From SAR202 cluster bacterium Io17-Chloro-G4 (lineage in GTDB: Bacteria > Chloroflexota > Dehalococcoidia > Lucifugimonadales > UBA3495), in assembly GCA_002816455.1 (NCBI GenBank), contig MUCR01000055.1, forward strand, positions 1-46,295: a stretch of 46,295 nt of DNA, in the 5' to 3' direction. This document shows positions 8,065 to 16,626 of the stretch, piece by piece. Position numbers and translations under genes: made by a program. A model generated the notes under the pieces. That model ran no database searches, had not been told where the DNA came from, and saw nothing but the letters and a program-made list of their open reading frames with translations. The stretch's first letter is position 1. Each line of letters opens with the position of its first letter.

Positions 8065-8991
8065 CTAGGTCTTGTCAAAGCGTCCCAGCAAATAAGGTTT
8101 GAGCATAGCGTATATGACGTCGTTAATCGGCGTGACAACGTTAACCGCCTTGCCAGCCCGCACCACCGCTCCATTGAGGGCCTCCAACTCCAAAGGGCGA
8201 CCTGCAACGATATCGGAATGCATAGACGCATGCATCTGATCCAGCGACCCCTCCATGTAATCGACGGTCTCTTGCACCACCTTAGGGTCCAGGTTAACTC
8301 CGCTGGCCCTACCAACTCTCTCAATTTCCTGCAAGCACCCTACGATCACCTTGCTCCACTCAGGCCTAGGCATCAACTGGGCCATTGTCTCCCTGGATAA
8401 AGTGGTCACTCCAGCCATGGTGGCGATGAATAGGAACTTGGTCCACAGCGTCTTGCGTATATCCCTGTCGAATTGGGCGGGAATCCCAGACTTTTCTAGC
8501 AACTCTGCAATTGCGCCGCCTCGGTCCGAATCGCTGCCGTCTTGCTCGCCGAAGGCGATGCGCACCACCATCCCGGTCTGGGTCACCACACCCGGACCTT
8601 GCATCCCAGCTTCAATATAGGCCGCCCCCGGCAGCACATGTTCTGCGCCAAATGCGTTTACCGCGTCCTGATATGTATCGATTCCGTTTTGAAGGCACAA
8701 AACTGTGGAATCAGGGCCGACCATCGGTTTCATAGCGGGTATCGCTTGCTGGTTCTGATAAGACTTGACCGTGAGTAACGCCAAATCTACATGGGCCACT
8801 TGGCCCGGATCATCGGTGGCATCGCATTGGACGGTGAACTCCTCGTCGTCTCGGATCACTCTGAGCCCACGCTGGGAAATTGCCGCCAAATGGTCTCCCC
8901 GGGCAATCAAAGTTACTTGGTTTCCGGCCCGGGCCAGCATTCCTCCAAAGTAGCCGCCTATGCTGCCTGCGCCCATGACCGCTATCCGCAT
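8065..8991 (-). CDS. Ketopantoate reductase family protein (PanE/ApbA-like)
   Basis: This 308-aa NAD(P)-dependent reductase has the N-terminal Rossmann motif GAGSIGG (7-13) and the C-terminal helical domain of the 2-dehydropantoate 2-reductase family. The catalytic Lys is likely in TLWTKFLFIATM. Length fits the family. Real PanE makes pantoate for coenzyme A, but many paralogues act on other 2-oxo acids, and no other pantothenate gene lies nearby. The ATG follows AGGAG at 5 nt. It heads the minus-strand group that continues into the VOC genes. Confidence 0.88.
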   Translation of the reverse strand: MRIAVMGAGSIGGYFGGMLARAGNQVTLIARGDHLAAISQRGLRVIRDDEEFTVQCDATDDPGQVAHVDLALLTVKSYQNQQAIPAMKPMVGPDSTVLCLQNGIDTYQDAVNAFGAEHVLPGAAYIEAGMQGPGVVTQTGMVVRIAFGEQDGSDSDRGGAIAELLEKSGIPAQFDRDIRKTLWTKFLFIATMAGVTTLSRETMAQLMPRPEWSKVIVGCLQEIERVGRASGVNLDPKVVQETVDYMEGSLDQMHASMHSDIVAGRPLELEALNGAVVRAGKAVNVVTPINDVIYAMLKPYLLGRFDKT

Positions 8992-9025
8992 TACCGCTCC
9001 TGTCTAAATCGTAGCTGTGCGTTAA

Positions 9026-9044
9026 GGTGATCACACAGATCACC
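9026..9044. promoter_or_regulatory. Perfect 7-bp dyad upstream of the PanE-like gene
   Basis: GGTGATC and GATCACC flank a 5-nt spacer (9026-9044), 35 nt upstream of the PanE-like start and between divergent genes. The size and symmetry suit a dimeric repressor operator. No regulator gene is adjacent. Confidence 0.4.
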
Positions 9045-9233
9045 GGGTCAGTCTGGGCAGTTTAGCATGGCACGATAGGGTAAGGGCCAAATCGATGCCC
9101 AGTGAAGGATGCTCCAAGGATGTTAGGCCGTGCTCGGCCCCTCACAGCGGATCAGTCTTGACGGTGCCTGCGTTTATCCCTATCCTCTATGGGCGATCCA
9201 GTCTGCGGCATCCCATTATCCTTGGAGAGACAC

Positions 9234-9665
9234 ATGACCCAACCGGCACAGGACCTGCCTCCCATTCCGCCGCCTTTACCTCAACCCGAGTCGGACTTTT
9301 ATTGGGAAAAATGCAAAGCCCACGAACTCTGGCTCCGCCACTGCAAAAGTTGCGACCAGGCATATTTTTATCCCAGGGACATTTGCCCCAACTGCTTTTC
9401 CAGAGACACAGACTGGATTCAGAGCAGTGGCCGGGGCACTCTCCACACCTTCGCCATAGTCCACCGGGGCCCCACGCCTGCCTTTCGCGACCGCGTCCCA
9501 TACGTTGCCGCCATAGTGGAAGTTGAAAGCGGCGCCCGGATCCCCACCAACTTGGTCGAGATAGAAGCCGACCCCCAGCTAATTAAAATCGGCATGCCGG
9601 TGGAGGTGGTGTTCCAGGAACTGGACGAAAACATCAGCCTCCCCATGTTCCGCCCGGCATCCTAA
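9234..9665 (+). CDS. DUF35-type Zn-ribbon/OB-fold protein
   Basis: This 143-aa protein has the N-terminal rubredoxin-like zinc ribbon (Cys37, Cys40, Cys51, Cys54 in HCKSCDQ and ICPNCF) followed by an OB-fold. Such proteins partner thiolases or acyl-CoA enzymes and are thought to bind acyl-CoA or the partner. The ATG at 9234 is chosen over the GTG/ATG codons upstream because GGAGAG lies just before it. The neighbouring SDR gene begins 59 nt downstream; no thiolase is present in the window, so its partner is elsewhere. Confidence 0.88.
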   Translation: MTQPAQDLPPIPPPLPQPESDFYWEKCKAHELWLRHCKSCDQAYFYPRDICPNCFSRDTDWIQSSGRGTLHTFAIVHRGPTPAFRDRVPYVAAIVEVESGARIPTNLVEIEADPQLIKIGMPVEVVFQELDENISLPMFRPAS

Positions 9666-9724
9666 TGGACTGGGCGGCCGGTCCATTTGGACAACTCACC
9701 CCTCTTAAAACCGCTAACGGCTAG

Positions 9725-10549
9725 ATGCTGAACTCTGAAAGCGCATCAACTTCGCTGCAAGGCAAAGTAGCGGTGGTCACCGGCGGCAGCCGGGGCATCG
9801 GCCGAGCGATTTGCCTAGGCTTAAGTGCCCAGGGCGTCAACGTAGTAGTGGCGTCCCGAACCGAAACCGACAATTCGGCTGGGACTACCTACGAGAAATA
9901 TGGTTCGGGCACCATAGGCGAGACGTTGGACCGCATCGAAGAGCAAGGCGGGGCGGGCATTGCGGTTAAATGCGACGTTTCCCAGGCGGAAGATATCCAG
10001 CGATTGGTATCCACCACCATGGACCGATTTGGCCGCATAGACATTTTGGTATCCAACGCTGGCATAGACTGCGAGTCTTCGGTGGTTGACCTGGAAGTTG
10101 AAGACTTGGACCGGTGCCTCGCGGTCAACGTCCGCGGGCCGCTATTGTTATGCAAGTTTGCCCTGCCCTCAATTATCGCCGGTGGCTTGGGCGGATCAAT
10201 TTTTTGCATAACCTCCGGTGCAGCTAGGGGATACCGTCTGGGCCGGGTCGGTTACTCCATGAGCAAGGCAGCCTTGGACCGGATGTTTTTAAGCCTGGCT
10301 GAGGAGGTGCGGAGCGACAACATCGCTGTAAACGTCCTAAGCCCGGACCGGGTAGACACTTGGATGAACCGGCGGGGCGACTGGCCGGGAACCGCCCATA
10401 TCCCCATGACCCAGCCCGATGAGATTATCCCGGCGGCAGTCTGGCTGGCCAGCCAGACCGCCGAGAGCTTCACGGGGCAGTTAATAGAACGCGCCGATTT
10501 CGGAAAGACCTGGGGGTCCTCAGCTAGCGATTTAAACATGGGGGCTTAG
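9725..10549 (+). CDS. Short-chain dehydrogenase/reductase (SDR)
   Basis: This 274-aa classical SDR shows the cofactor motif TGGSRGIG (19-26), NAG (111-113), catalytic Ser164, Tyr177 and Lys181 (YSMSK), and C-terminal sequence typical of the family. It oxidises an alcohol or reduces a carbonyl with NAD(P). A short insert around residues 50-66 between b2 and the next helix is slightly longer than usual. The substrate cannot be told. It lies between the DUF35 gene and the AhpD-like gene on the same strand. Confidence 0.93.
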   Translation: MLNSESASTSLQGKVAVVTGGSRGIGRAICLGLSAQGVNVVVASRTETDNSAGTTYEKYGSGTIGETLDRIEEQGGAGIAVKCDVSQAEDIQRLVSTTMDRFGRIDILVSNAGIDCESSVVDLEVEDLDRCLAVNVRGPLLLCKFALPSIIAGGLGGSIFCITSGAARGYRLGRVGYSMSKAALDRMFLSLAEEVRSDNIAVNVLSPDRVDTWMNRRGDWPGTAHIPMTQPDEIIPAAVWLASQTAESFTGQLIERADFGKTWGSSASDLNMGA

Positions 10550-10679
10550 GCCCGCCAGCTTAAATTCCCCGCTTCAATGACGCTAGCGCTCCTCAGATTA
10601 TAGGCATATACTCCCCCGAGGAATTCGGCCAACCAGCCGCGTTCGGACTTTAACGTTAAAACACCATATAGGAGTGATT

Positions 10680-10988
10680 ATGACCACAGCCAGGGAAATC
10701 ATGCGCGAGATATCACCCCATTTGGCCGACCTGAGCGCCGACGTTCTGTTCGGCGATGTCTGGGAACGCCCAGGCCTGTCCAAAAGGGACCGCAGCCTGA
10801 TTACAGTGGCGACTCTCGTTGCGCTGTACCGCACCGGCCAACTGCCGGGCCACATCGGCCGAGCGCTGGACAACGGCGTCACCAAGGAAGAAATCGGAGA
10901 GCTCATTACCCACATGGCCTTCTACTCCGGCTGGCCCACCGCCGCCCAAGCCGCACGAATCGCCAAAGAGGTTTTCGACGCTCGCTAA
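10680..10988 (+). CDS. Carboxymuconolactone decarboxylase/AhpD-like protein
   Basis: This 102-aa all-helical protein belongs to the carboxymuconolactone decarboxylase-like family. Recognisable parts are RDRSLITVATLVALYRTGQL, the HIGRALDNGVTKEEI helix and HMAFYSGWPTA. The CxxC peroxidase motif of AhpD is absent, so it resembles the decarboxylase/4-carboxymuconolactone branch. The ATG at 10680 is chosen since AGGAG sits 5 nt upstream; the GTG at 10674 overlaps the Shine-Dalgarno. Function within the cluster is unknown. Confidence 0.88.
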   Translation: MTTAREIMREISPHLADLSADVLFGDVWERPGLSKRDRSLITVATLVALYRTGQLPGHIGRALDNGVTKEEIGELITHMAFYSGWPTAAQAARIAKEVFDAR

Positions 10989-11010
10989 TTGCGTACTTGG
11001 GAGATATCAG

Positions 11011-11098
11011 CCACAGAGACACAGAGTCACAGAGTTAATTCCTGAAATACTCTTCGCCGGACACCAAAAGAAATCTCCGTGACTCTGTGTCTTTGTGG
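11011..11098. repeat. ACAGAG-type inverted repeat element (MITE- or REP-like)
   Basis: A 24-nt left arm (11011-11034) and right arm (11075-11098) are inverted copies matching at 22 of 24 positions, enclosing 40 nt without coding sense. The arms are built from the unit ACAGAG. It fills the gap between the AhpD-like and ThDP-enzyme genes. Similar half-units (GCAGAG type) occur at 16627-16652 and 46269-46295. Confidence 0.8.
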
Positions 11099-11137
11099 CA
11101 AATCAAAAATAGACAACAACACACGTGGAGGAACACC

Positions 11138-12808
11138 ATGGCAAAGATGACCGGGGGCCGATTTATTGCGGAGACGATGAAGGGGTACGGGGTTACCCAT
11201 GCCTTTTTGGTCCCGGTCATAGCTCGGAAGGTGATGATCGAGATGGAGCAATTGGGCATTCAGCGCATCATAACCCACGGTGAAAAATCGGCCGCCTACA
11301 TGGCCGACGCTTATGCCCGGACCTCCAACCGCCCCGGAGTGTGCATGGCCCAATCCGTAGGAGCTGTGAACTTGGCCGCCGGGCTTCAAGACGCTTTCCT
11401 GGGGCTCTCTCCCGTAATCGCGATCACCGGCCACCGTCCCTTAAGCCATCAATACCGTAACTCTTACCAAGAGATTGACCACATGCAGCCCTTCAGCGCT
11501 GTGACCAAGTACAGCGTGGTGGTGGACAGCCCAGAGCAATTGCCTCAATTGGTGCGCCAGGCTTTTCGGGAAGCCACAACCGGCGCCACTGCGCCGGTCC
11601 ACTTGGACCTTCAGGGCATTTCCGGCGACGTTGTCACTGATGCTGAGGCCGATCTGGATGTAATCATTGAGTCGGCGTTCGCTCAGCGACCCGCCTTCCG
11701 GCCTGAACCGGAACCCCAGCTCATACGGGAAGCGGCGCAGGTCCTTGCCAACGCCCGTCGACCGATAATCATGGCGGGAGGCGGCGTCACCGCATCCGGG
11801 GCGGAACTGGAAATCGTGGAATTGGCCGAGATGCTAAACATACCCGTTGCCACGTCGCTTAACGCAAAGGGAACTATCCCAGAAGACCATCCCTTTTCCG
11901 TTGGCGTGGTTGGCTCCTACAGCCGTTGGTGCGCCAACCGGGCGGTAAGCGAAGCAGACCTGGTGCTTTTCGTTGGCAGCCATACCGGCAGTCAAGTGAC
12001 CCTGGACTGGAAGATTCCGGCAATGGGCACTCCCATAATCCAGATCGACATAGATCCGACAGAATTGGGCCGCAACTATCCCACTCAGGTAGCAATGCAG
12101 GGGGACGCCAAGGCCAGCGTGCGGCGGTTAATTGAGGCCATGGAGCCAATGGGCGACCGCAAGGAATGGGTGGACCGAGCGCAGCAATTGGTCAGGGAAT
12201 GGCGGGAGGACGTAGCCCCGCTGGCCAATTCCGACGCTGTCCCCATTCTTCCTGAGCGGCTATGTAACGAGCTCACTAAGACCCTGCCTTCCGACGCAAT
12301 ATTGCTGGCCGACACCGGGCACGCTGGCATCTGGACCGGCAGCATGGTGGATCTGAAGCACCCGGAGCAGAGCTACTTACGGGCGGCCGGGTCTTTGGGG
12401 TGGGGATTGCCGGCGGCTTTGGGCGCCAAGTGCGCCGCTCCTGACCGGCCGGTGGTGTGCTTCACCGGCGATGGTGGTTTCTGGTACCACATCGGCGAGT
12501 TGGAGACGGCGGTCCGCTATGGAATCAACGCAGTGACCGTGGTGAATAACAACCGGGCGTTGAACCAGAACATGCGGGGCGACCTAAAGGCGTACGAGGG
12601 TTACTCGGGCAACCCGGCAGAGCTTTTCGCGTTCACCGACGTGGACCTGTCAAAAATCGCAGAGGCAATGGGTTGTTTCGGGATCCAGGTGACCCAGCCG
12701 AGTCAAATACAGAACGCCATTGAGCAGGCATTGGCATCGGGCAAGCCGGCGGTGGTAGAGGTAATCACGGAGACCGAGGCCATGGCGCCGGTGCCCTGGA
12801 GTCCGTAG
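11138..12808 (+). CDS. Thiamine diphosphate-dependent enzyme (acetolactate synthase large-subunit-like)
   Basis: This 556-aa protein has the three-domain layout of the acetolactate synthase/benzoylformate decarboxylase superfamily: an N-terminal Pyr domain with the cofactor-activating Glu49 (HGEKSAAYMADAYAR), a central domain, and a C-terminal PP domain with the Mg-ThDP motif starting GDG (444-446) and ending NNN (470-472). No regulatory subunit (IlvH type) is nearby, so it is probably not the biosynthetic acetolactate synthase; a 2-oxoacid decarboxylase or related catabolic enzyme is more likely. The ATG at 11138 is preceded by GGAGG at 6 nt and preferred over the 51-nt longer reading, which enters the repeat element. 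Confidence 0.9.
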   Translation: MAKMTGGRFIAETMKGYGVTHAFLVPVIARKVMIEMEQLGIQRIITHGEKSAAYMADAYARTSNRPGVCMAQSVGAVNLAAGLQDAFLGLSPVIAITGHRPLSHQYRNSYQEIDHMQPFSAVTKYSVVVDSPEQLPQLVRQAFREATTGATAPVHLDLQGISGDVVTDAEADLDVIIESAFAQRPAFRPEPEPQLIREAAQVLANARRPIIMAGGGVTASGAELEIVELAEMLNIPVATSLNAKGTIPEDHPFSVGVVGSYSRWCANRAVSEADLVLFVGSHTGSQVTLDWKIPAMGTPIIQIDIDPTELGRNYPTQVAMQGDAKASVRRLIEAMEPMGDRKEWVDRAQQLVREWREDVAPLANSDAVPILPERLCNELTKTLPSDAILLADTGHAGIWTGSMVDLKHPEQSYLRAAGSLGWGLPAALGAKCAAPDRPVVCFTGDGGFWYHIGELETAVRYGINAVTVVNNNRALNQNMRGDLKAYEGYSGNPAELFAFTDVDLSKIAEAMGCFGIQVTQPSQIQNAIEQALASGKPAVVEVITETEAMAPVPWSP

Positions 12809-12837
12809 GCCCGATTTCTCGACACTTTATCGAGTAG

Positions 12838-12851
12838 TATTGCATGCAATA
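12838..12851. repeat. 14-bp perfect palindrome after the ThDP gene
   Basis: TATTGCATGCAATA is a perfect palindrome 30 nt after the ThDP gene stop, preceded by a 5-bp hairpin (12818-12834). There is no T-tract, so it is not a standard terminator. Confidence 0.5.
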
Positions 12852-12869
12852 TCGGTTATGGAGCAAAGG

Positions 12870-12897
12870 GTAGGGGCGGTTCGCGAACCGCCCCTAC
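12870..12897. repeat. 28-bp perfect GC-rich palindrome
   Basis: GTAGGGGCGGTTCG and its exact reverse complement abut with no loop. The 28-bp palindrome lies between convergent genes (ThDP enzyme and MTHFR-like). Palindromes of this sort are dispersed intergenic repeats in many bacterial genomes; as RNA it would form a strong hairpin that could stabilise 3' ends. Confidence 0.8.
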
Positions 12898-12944
12898 GTG
12901 GTCAACTCCAACATTATCTCTCAATATCAATTATTAATTCTTCC

Positions 12945-13036
12945 ATGTCACCATGAGTCGAGCGAAGAGTCTGGGGTCGTGAGTGCAGTCCCCCACCCCA
13001 GATACTTCGCCGCTGCGGCTGGCTCAGCATGACAAG
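12945..13036. repeat. Inverted-repeat element, TGTCAT/GCGAAG family, copy 1
   Basis: The left arm (12945-12976) and right arm (12996-13036) are imperfect inverted copies, sharing ATGTCA, TGAG, GCGAAG and TCTGGGG. It lies directly downstream of the 28-bp palindrome in the gap between convergent genes. A related element is at 29969-30060. Confidence 0.7.
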
Positions 13037-13094
13037 GCTGCTTTAGCTGGCGCGCGTTTTCCTAGAATCCTGGAAGATATTCCGTTTGATTCAG

Positions 13095-13961
13095 CTATAA
13101 CCCTTTCGCTTGATCCAGAAATTCCTGTGCGGCCTCGTAGTTGCGGGCGCCGCCGCGGCGAATGGGCGGCATCAGATACACGTTCTGTAATCCGTTCTCT
13201 AGGAATTGTGTGTAGAGTTCGAAAGCAATGTCCACCCCGGAACGGCCTTGCTCCAATTCCTCCCGCACCCCATTGGGCACCGAACTGAAAAGCACCCCGT
13301 CTTTTTCCAGAATCTGCAGGCCAAAGAACATGGGGATCGATAGTTCTGTTCTGGATTGCTTCTCGTAGGCTTGGCGGAACCGGTCCGCCTCCGTTACGTC
13401 GAAAATTGGCTGGGACACGAGAAAATCGGCCCCGGCTCCCACCTTGCGCACCGCCAGCTCAGCTTCCCGTTCAATGCCACGGCCCAGGTCTGCTGTTGCG
13501 CCGACGCAGAATTCAGTGGCAGCGCGAAGCTGTGACTCTCGAAAATCCACCCCCTGGTTCATCGCCTGAATTCCAGAGATTAACTGGGTTGGGTGGGTGT
13601 CGTCGGCGCCTTGTACAATTTCCAGGTCCCGCTGGCTAAACGGGTCGCCCTGCACCACGACCACGTTTTCTAGATCTAATAGCTGAGCGCCCAGCATCAA
13701 TGACTGAAGAGCAAGTTTGTTCATGTCCCTGGTGGCCAGGGTGAAGATAACGTCAGTTCCCGAGTGCTGTTTGATGGCCGCAGCCAGCATGGCCGAGTTG
13801 GCCCGCACGGCCCTCCCAGGATTGTAGGCGACGGAAATGAAATCAGAGCCTATATCGGTGGTTTGGAGGATAGACAGGTCGCCCGACCGAGGGGGAGAAA
13901 AATCACAAATGAAGCAGGAATTACCTGTGCTCTCGAAGCATTTTTCGGTTACTTTGGCCAT
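13095..13961 (-). CDS. Methylenetetrahydrofolate reductase-like protein (MetF family)
   Basis: This 288-aa protein matches the MetF b/a-barrel, which reduces methylenetetrahydrofolate to methyltetrahydrofolate with FAD. Family landmarks are FISVAYNPGR, LENVVVVQGDPF and ADFLVSQPIFD. The catalytic Glu of the canonical EFFPP segment appears as Asp20 (ICDFSPPR), a conservative change. The gene follows an MqnA/D-like gene 27 nt upstream and no methionine synthase is in the window. It may be a true MTHFR of the short, reductase-domain-only type or a paralogue in one-carbon metabolism. Confidence 0.82.
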   Translation of the reverse strand: MAKVTEKCFESTGNSCFICDFSPPRSGDLSILQTTDIGSDFISVAYNPGRAVRANSAMLAAAIKQHSGTDVIFTLATRDMNKLALQSLMLGAQLLDLENVVVVQGDPFSQRDLEIVQGADDTHPTQLISGIQAMNQGVDFRESQLRAATEFCVGATADLGRGIEREAELAVRKVGAGADFLVSQPIFDVTEADRFRQAYEKQSRTELSIPMFFGLQILEKDGVLFSSVPNGVREELEQGRSGVDIAFELYTQFLENGLQNVYLMPPIRRGGARNYEAAQEFLDQAKGL

Positions 13962-13988
13962 TGCGGATTAACGGGGCGGGGTATCTGC

Positions 13989-14744
13989 TTAGCCGCCCAA
14001 GTTGAGCTGCTTCAAATAGCCTTGGAACAGGTCTATGGCTTTTCTTTCCGAGAGACCGACAAAGAACCTATGGCCTTGAATATATTCCACCACTTCTTTG
14101 GGCAACATCAATAACTGGTCTCGCGGGTCGGACTCGTGAAACAGGTTCTCAACTCCTTCTTCCAGGCCCACGTATAACGTGTCTTCCAGCAGCAGGGAAT
14201 CGGCGTCGTCGAGGTCTTTTCGAGCTATCCAACGGGTAAAAACAAAAGGCAGCCCAGTCCACTGAAACCATTCCGCTCCCAGGTCATAACGGTTGGGAAA
14301 TCCCCGGACTCCCAAACGGCGGCGCAAGGCTGCGTTATCTGCAATCAAAAACGCTTCGTGAGGGTCGTTCATGGACACATAATCACCGGGTTGGATTTGA
14401 TACTTCAACGAAAGCAACACTTGCAATAGACGGTGGGGCGTATCGGCATCAGCGGGAAGAGCAATGTTGGCGCCACCTAGCTCTTCGATGGGCTTCTGGG
14501 AGTAGAGCAGGACGCTCATGGCCTTTTCGGTTGTCGCAATGCAAAACCCGGAAACGGGCTTAGTCTGCTCCACCAGACGAAAAGCGTCCACCAACGGGAC
14601 TGGCCCCGCATCGATCTCGCCTTCTTTTATGGCAGTAGCAACGTCGCCGGGCAAAATATCGTGGAGGCTGAGGCCTCGCCGTTCCATATCGACGTAAAAC
14701 GCTTCAGCATTCAGGTTGGGAGTCCGAGCAATCTTAAGCGTCAT
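13989..14744 (-). CDS. MqnA/MqnD-like menaquinone biosynthesis protein
   Basis: This 251-aa protein has the periplasmic-binding-protein-like fold of the MqnA (chorismate dehydratase)/MqnD family of the futalosine route to menaquinone. The most telling segments are EAFLIADNAAL and YDLGAEWFQWTGLPFVFTRW, close to the family signatures LIGDxAL and DLGEEWxxWTGLPFVF. There is no signal peptide, as expected for the cytosolic enzymes. No other mqn gene lies nearby, so it may be a standalone pathway gene or a divergent paralogue. It is upstream of, and probably co-transcribed with, the MTHFR-like gene. Confidence 0.75.
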   Translation of the reverse strand: MTLKIARTPNLNAEAFYVDMERRGLSLHDILPGDVATAIKEGEIDAGPVPLVDAFRLVEQTKPVSGFCIATTEKAMSVLLYSQKPIEELGGANIALPADADTPHRLLQVLLSLKYQIQPGDYVSMNDPHEAFLIADNAALRRRLGVRGFPNRYDLGAEWFQWTGLPFVFTRWIARKDLDDADSLLLEDTLYVGLEEGVENLFHESDPRDQLLMLPKEVVEYIQGHRFFVGLSERKAIDLFQGYLKQLNLGG

Positions 14745-15101
14745 TTATCAGCACCATATTACCCATCCATGGGATTCGGAATATTGATAGTGAGTGCATC
14801 CACGAGCTTAGCTGAGCGTCACAGGCAGAGGTTAGCTCAAATAGGGCAACCTGTTCCTAGCACTGGCCTGGGCATAAACTAGAACCCGGCTCAATCATGC
14901 TACTCTGCCGGGTCTTGTTTGAGAATTCTTTGCGTGGGCTTGCTTTGGGCATATAGGATTTTAGGCGGCTGGCATTTCTCCGTCAAGGAAAATTCTAATA
15001 CCTGGAATGAGAACTCGGCTTGGCTGTATATATTAGCCTCCCACAAGTCTGATTCTTCGACAGAGGCGTAAATATCGATTACACTGGACTTGGGAGGCTG
15101 C
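14745..15101. other. Divergent intergenic region
   Basis: This 357-nt gap between the minus-strand MqnA/D-like gene and the plus-strand protease gene shows no gene. A 7-bp hairpin (ACCCGGC 14884-14890 with GCCGGGT 14907-14913) is followed by a T-rich stretch, and an AT-rich TATATATTAG lies around 15027. The GGGAGG Shine-Dalgarno of the protease gene closes it. I see no riboswitch. Confidence 0.5.
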
Positions 15102-16556
15102 GTGAAGTTTTTGATACTGATTATGGCCTTGGGGCTTGTGGCAGGCGTTCTGCTGCCGGGCTCGACTGCCCTTTCTGATGAGGGTGATATCGAAGTAGTG
15201 GCTTCCGGAGCGGAGAGCCAATTTCCCGACGGCGTCAAATTTACCGTTACCGCAAGCAGCCCAGAAGAAATTGACGAAATACGCGTCTTCATCAAGAAAG
15301 CCGACCAGGCAGGTATCAGCACTTACCGGACCGTTGAATTCGAGCCGGGCACTCAGGTTGAAGGCGAGTCAATTCTTGCCAGCGGAGGCAGCTCTGGCTT
15401 CTTCCCTCCCGGCACCAGGATTCAGTTCTCGTTCGAGATTCGGGACAAGGCGGGGGCTGTGGTCCGCACTCCCGATCAAGAATATGTTTACCACGACAAC
15501 CGATTTGAGTGGTTGACCGTCAACTCAGATCTGATAACCGTCTACTACTACGGCGAATATGTAGAGGAGCGGGCCAAGACGGTCTTGGAAGCAGCCGAAG
15601 AAGCCATGATACGCATGGTTCCGGTACTCGGTATCGCACCCACCGAACCCTTGCAGATTGTTTCCTACAATAACTATCGCCACATGTCCGCTGCCTTGCC
15701 CTTCCGGTCTCAAGCTGTAAGCGAGCAACTTCAAACCCAAGGTATGGCCTTCTCTGACGAAAGGGTGTTGCTGGTGCATGGGTTTGACGCCACCGTACAG
15801 GGCACAACGTCCCACGAATTTACCCATCTACTGGTTGCGGAAGCGGCAGGCGGAGCCAACGGCCAAGTGCCAGCCTGGCTGAATGAGGGACTGGCTGAAT
15901 ACGGCAACATTGACCCGACAGACGGCTACGATGCCGCATTACGCTACGGCATTTACACCAGGAGGCTCAGACCATTGTGGTACCAGGATTCCTTTGGAGG
16001 CACTCCAGACGACATCATCATCGCTTACGGCCAAGGCAGGTCCGTGGTCAACTTTATGATTGGCAAATACGGAATCGAAAAAATGGCCGAGCTATTCCAG
16101 TCGTTGCGACGGACCTTGAATATCGACCTGGCGCTTCAAGAAATTTATGGCTTAGACCAGTATGGATTGGATACGGAATGGCGACTGGCCATAGGGATTG
16201 AGCCGCTGCCATCGCCCGAGGAACTGGAGCAGCAGCAACTTGAAGCGCAGGAACCAGCGGCTCCAGAAACTGATCAACAAGCCCAGCCAACCTCAGTTCT
16301 TGAGGTTGAATCGGATGCTGAGGAAGGTACCGAGACGGAGGCCACAGAGGCGCCTGAGCCATCGCCAACACCTACACCGGCGGCAACTCCGGTTTCTTCA
16401 CTAGATGATAGCGCCCGGCCTTCTTCTCCCGGTGGGTGCAGCTCACCGGTTCACGCCGGCGGCGGCGCGCCCACCGGCGTCGGCAGCCTTCTGTTGCTGG
16501 CAGCGCCCTTGGCGCTGCTTTCCTTCCGGTCTTCGCGTAAAAAGCAAGAAGACTAA
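15102..16556 (+). CDS. Secreted gluzincin metalloprotease (peptidase MA-like) with C-terminal sorting-type tail
   Basis: This 484-aa exported protein begins with a signal peptide (about residues 1-25, ending near STALS). The zinc site is HEFTH (238-242) and the third ligand is Glu262 in WLNEGLAEY, the arrangement of peptidase MA-type gluzincins. A Pro/Glu/Gln/Thr-rich linker spans about 365-435. The extreme C terminus has a GGCSSP motif, a short hydrophobic span (GSLLLLAAPLALL) and a basic tail (FRSSRKK), the three-part form of CTERM-type sorting signals. The GTG at 15102 is chosen because GGGAGG lies 4 nt upstream and the signal peptide then starts cleanly. A strong terminator follows. Confidence 0.88.
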   Translation: MKFLILIMALGLVAGVLLPGSTALSDEGDIEVVASGAESQFPDGVKFTVTASSPEEIDEIRVFIKKADQAGISTYRTVEFEPGTQVEGESILASGGSSGFFPPGTRIQFSFEIRDKAGAVVRTPDQEYVYHDNRFEWLTVNSDLITVYYYGEYVEERAKTVLEAAEEAMIRMVPVLGIAPTEPLQIVSYNNYRHMSAALPFRSQAVSEQLQTQGMAFSDERVLLVHGFDATVQGTTSHEFTHLLVAEAAGGANGQVPAWLNEGLAEYGNIDPTDGYDAALRYGIYTRRLRPLWYQDSFGGTPDDIIIAYGQGRSVVNFMIGKYGIEKMAELFQSLRRTLNIDLALQEIYGLDQYGLDTEWRLAIGIEPLPSPEELEQQQLEAQEPAAPETDQQAQPTSVLEVESDAEEGTETEATEAPEPSPTPTPAATPVSSLDDSARPSSPGGCSSPVHAGGGAPTGVGSLLLLAAPLALLSFRSSRKKQED

Positions 16557-16583
16557 CAATTTTGCCACGGGCTCAGTAAAATG

Positions 16584-16623
16584 AGAAAGAGCGCCGGGCG
16601 TTAAACCCGGCGCTCTTTCTTTA
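16584..16623. terminator. Bidirectional terminator between protease and ABC permease genes
   Basis: A perfect 15-bp stem (16584-16598 with 16606-16620) with a 7-nt loop has A-rich and T-rich outer ends, so it can act on both strands. It sits 28 nt after the protease stop and downstream of the converging permease gene. Confidence 0.92.
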
Positions 16624-16626
16624 TAA

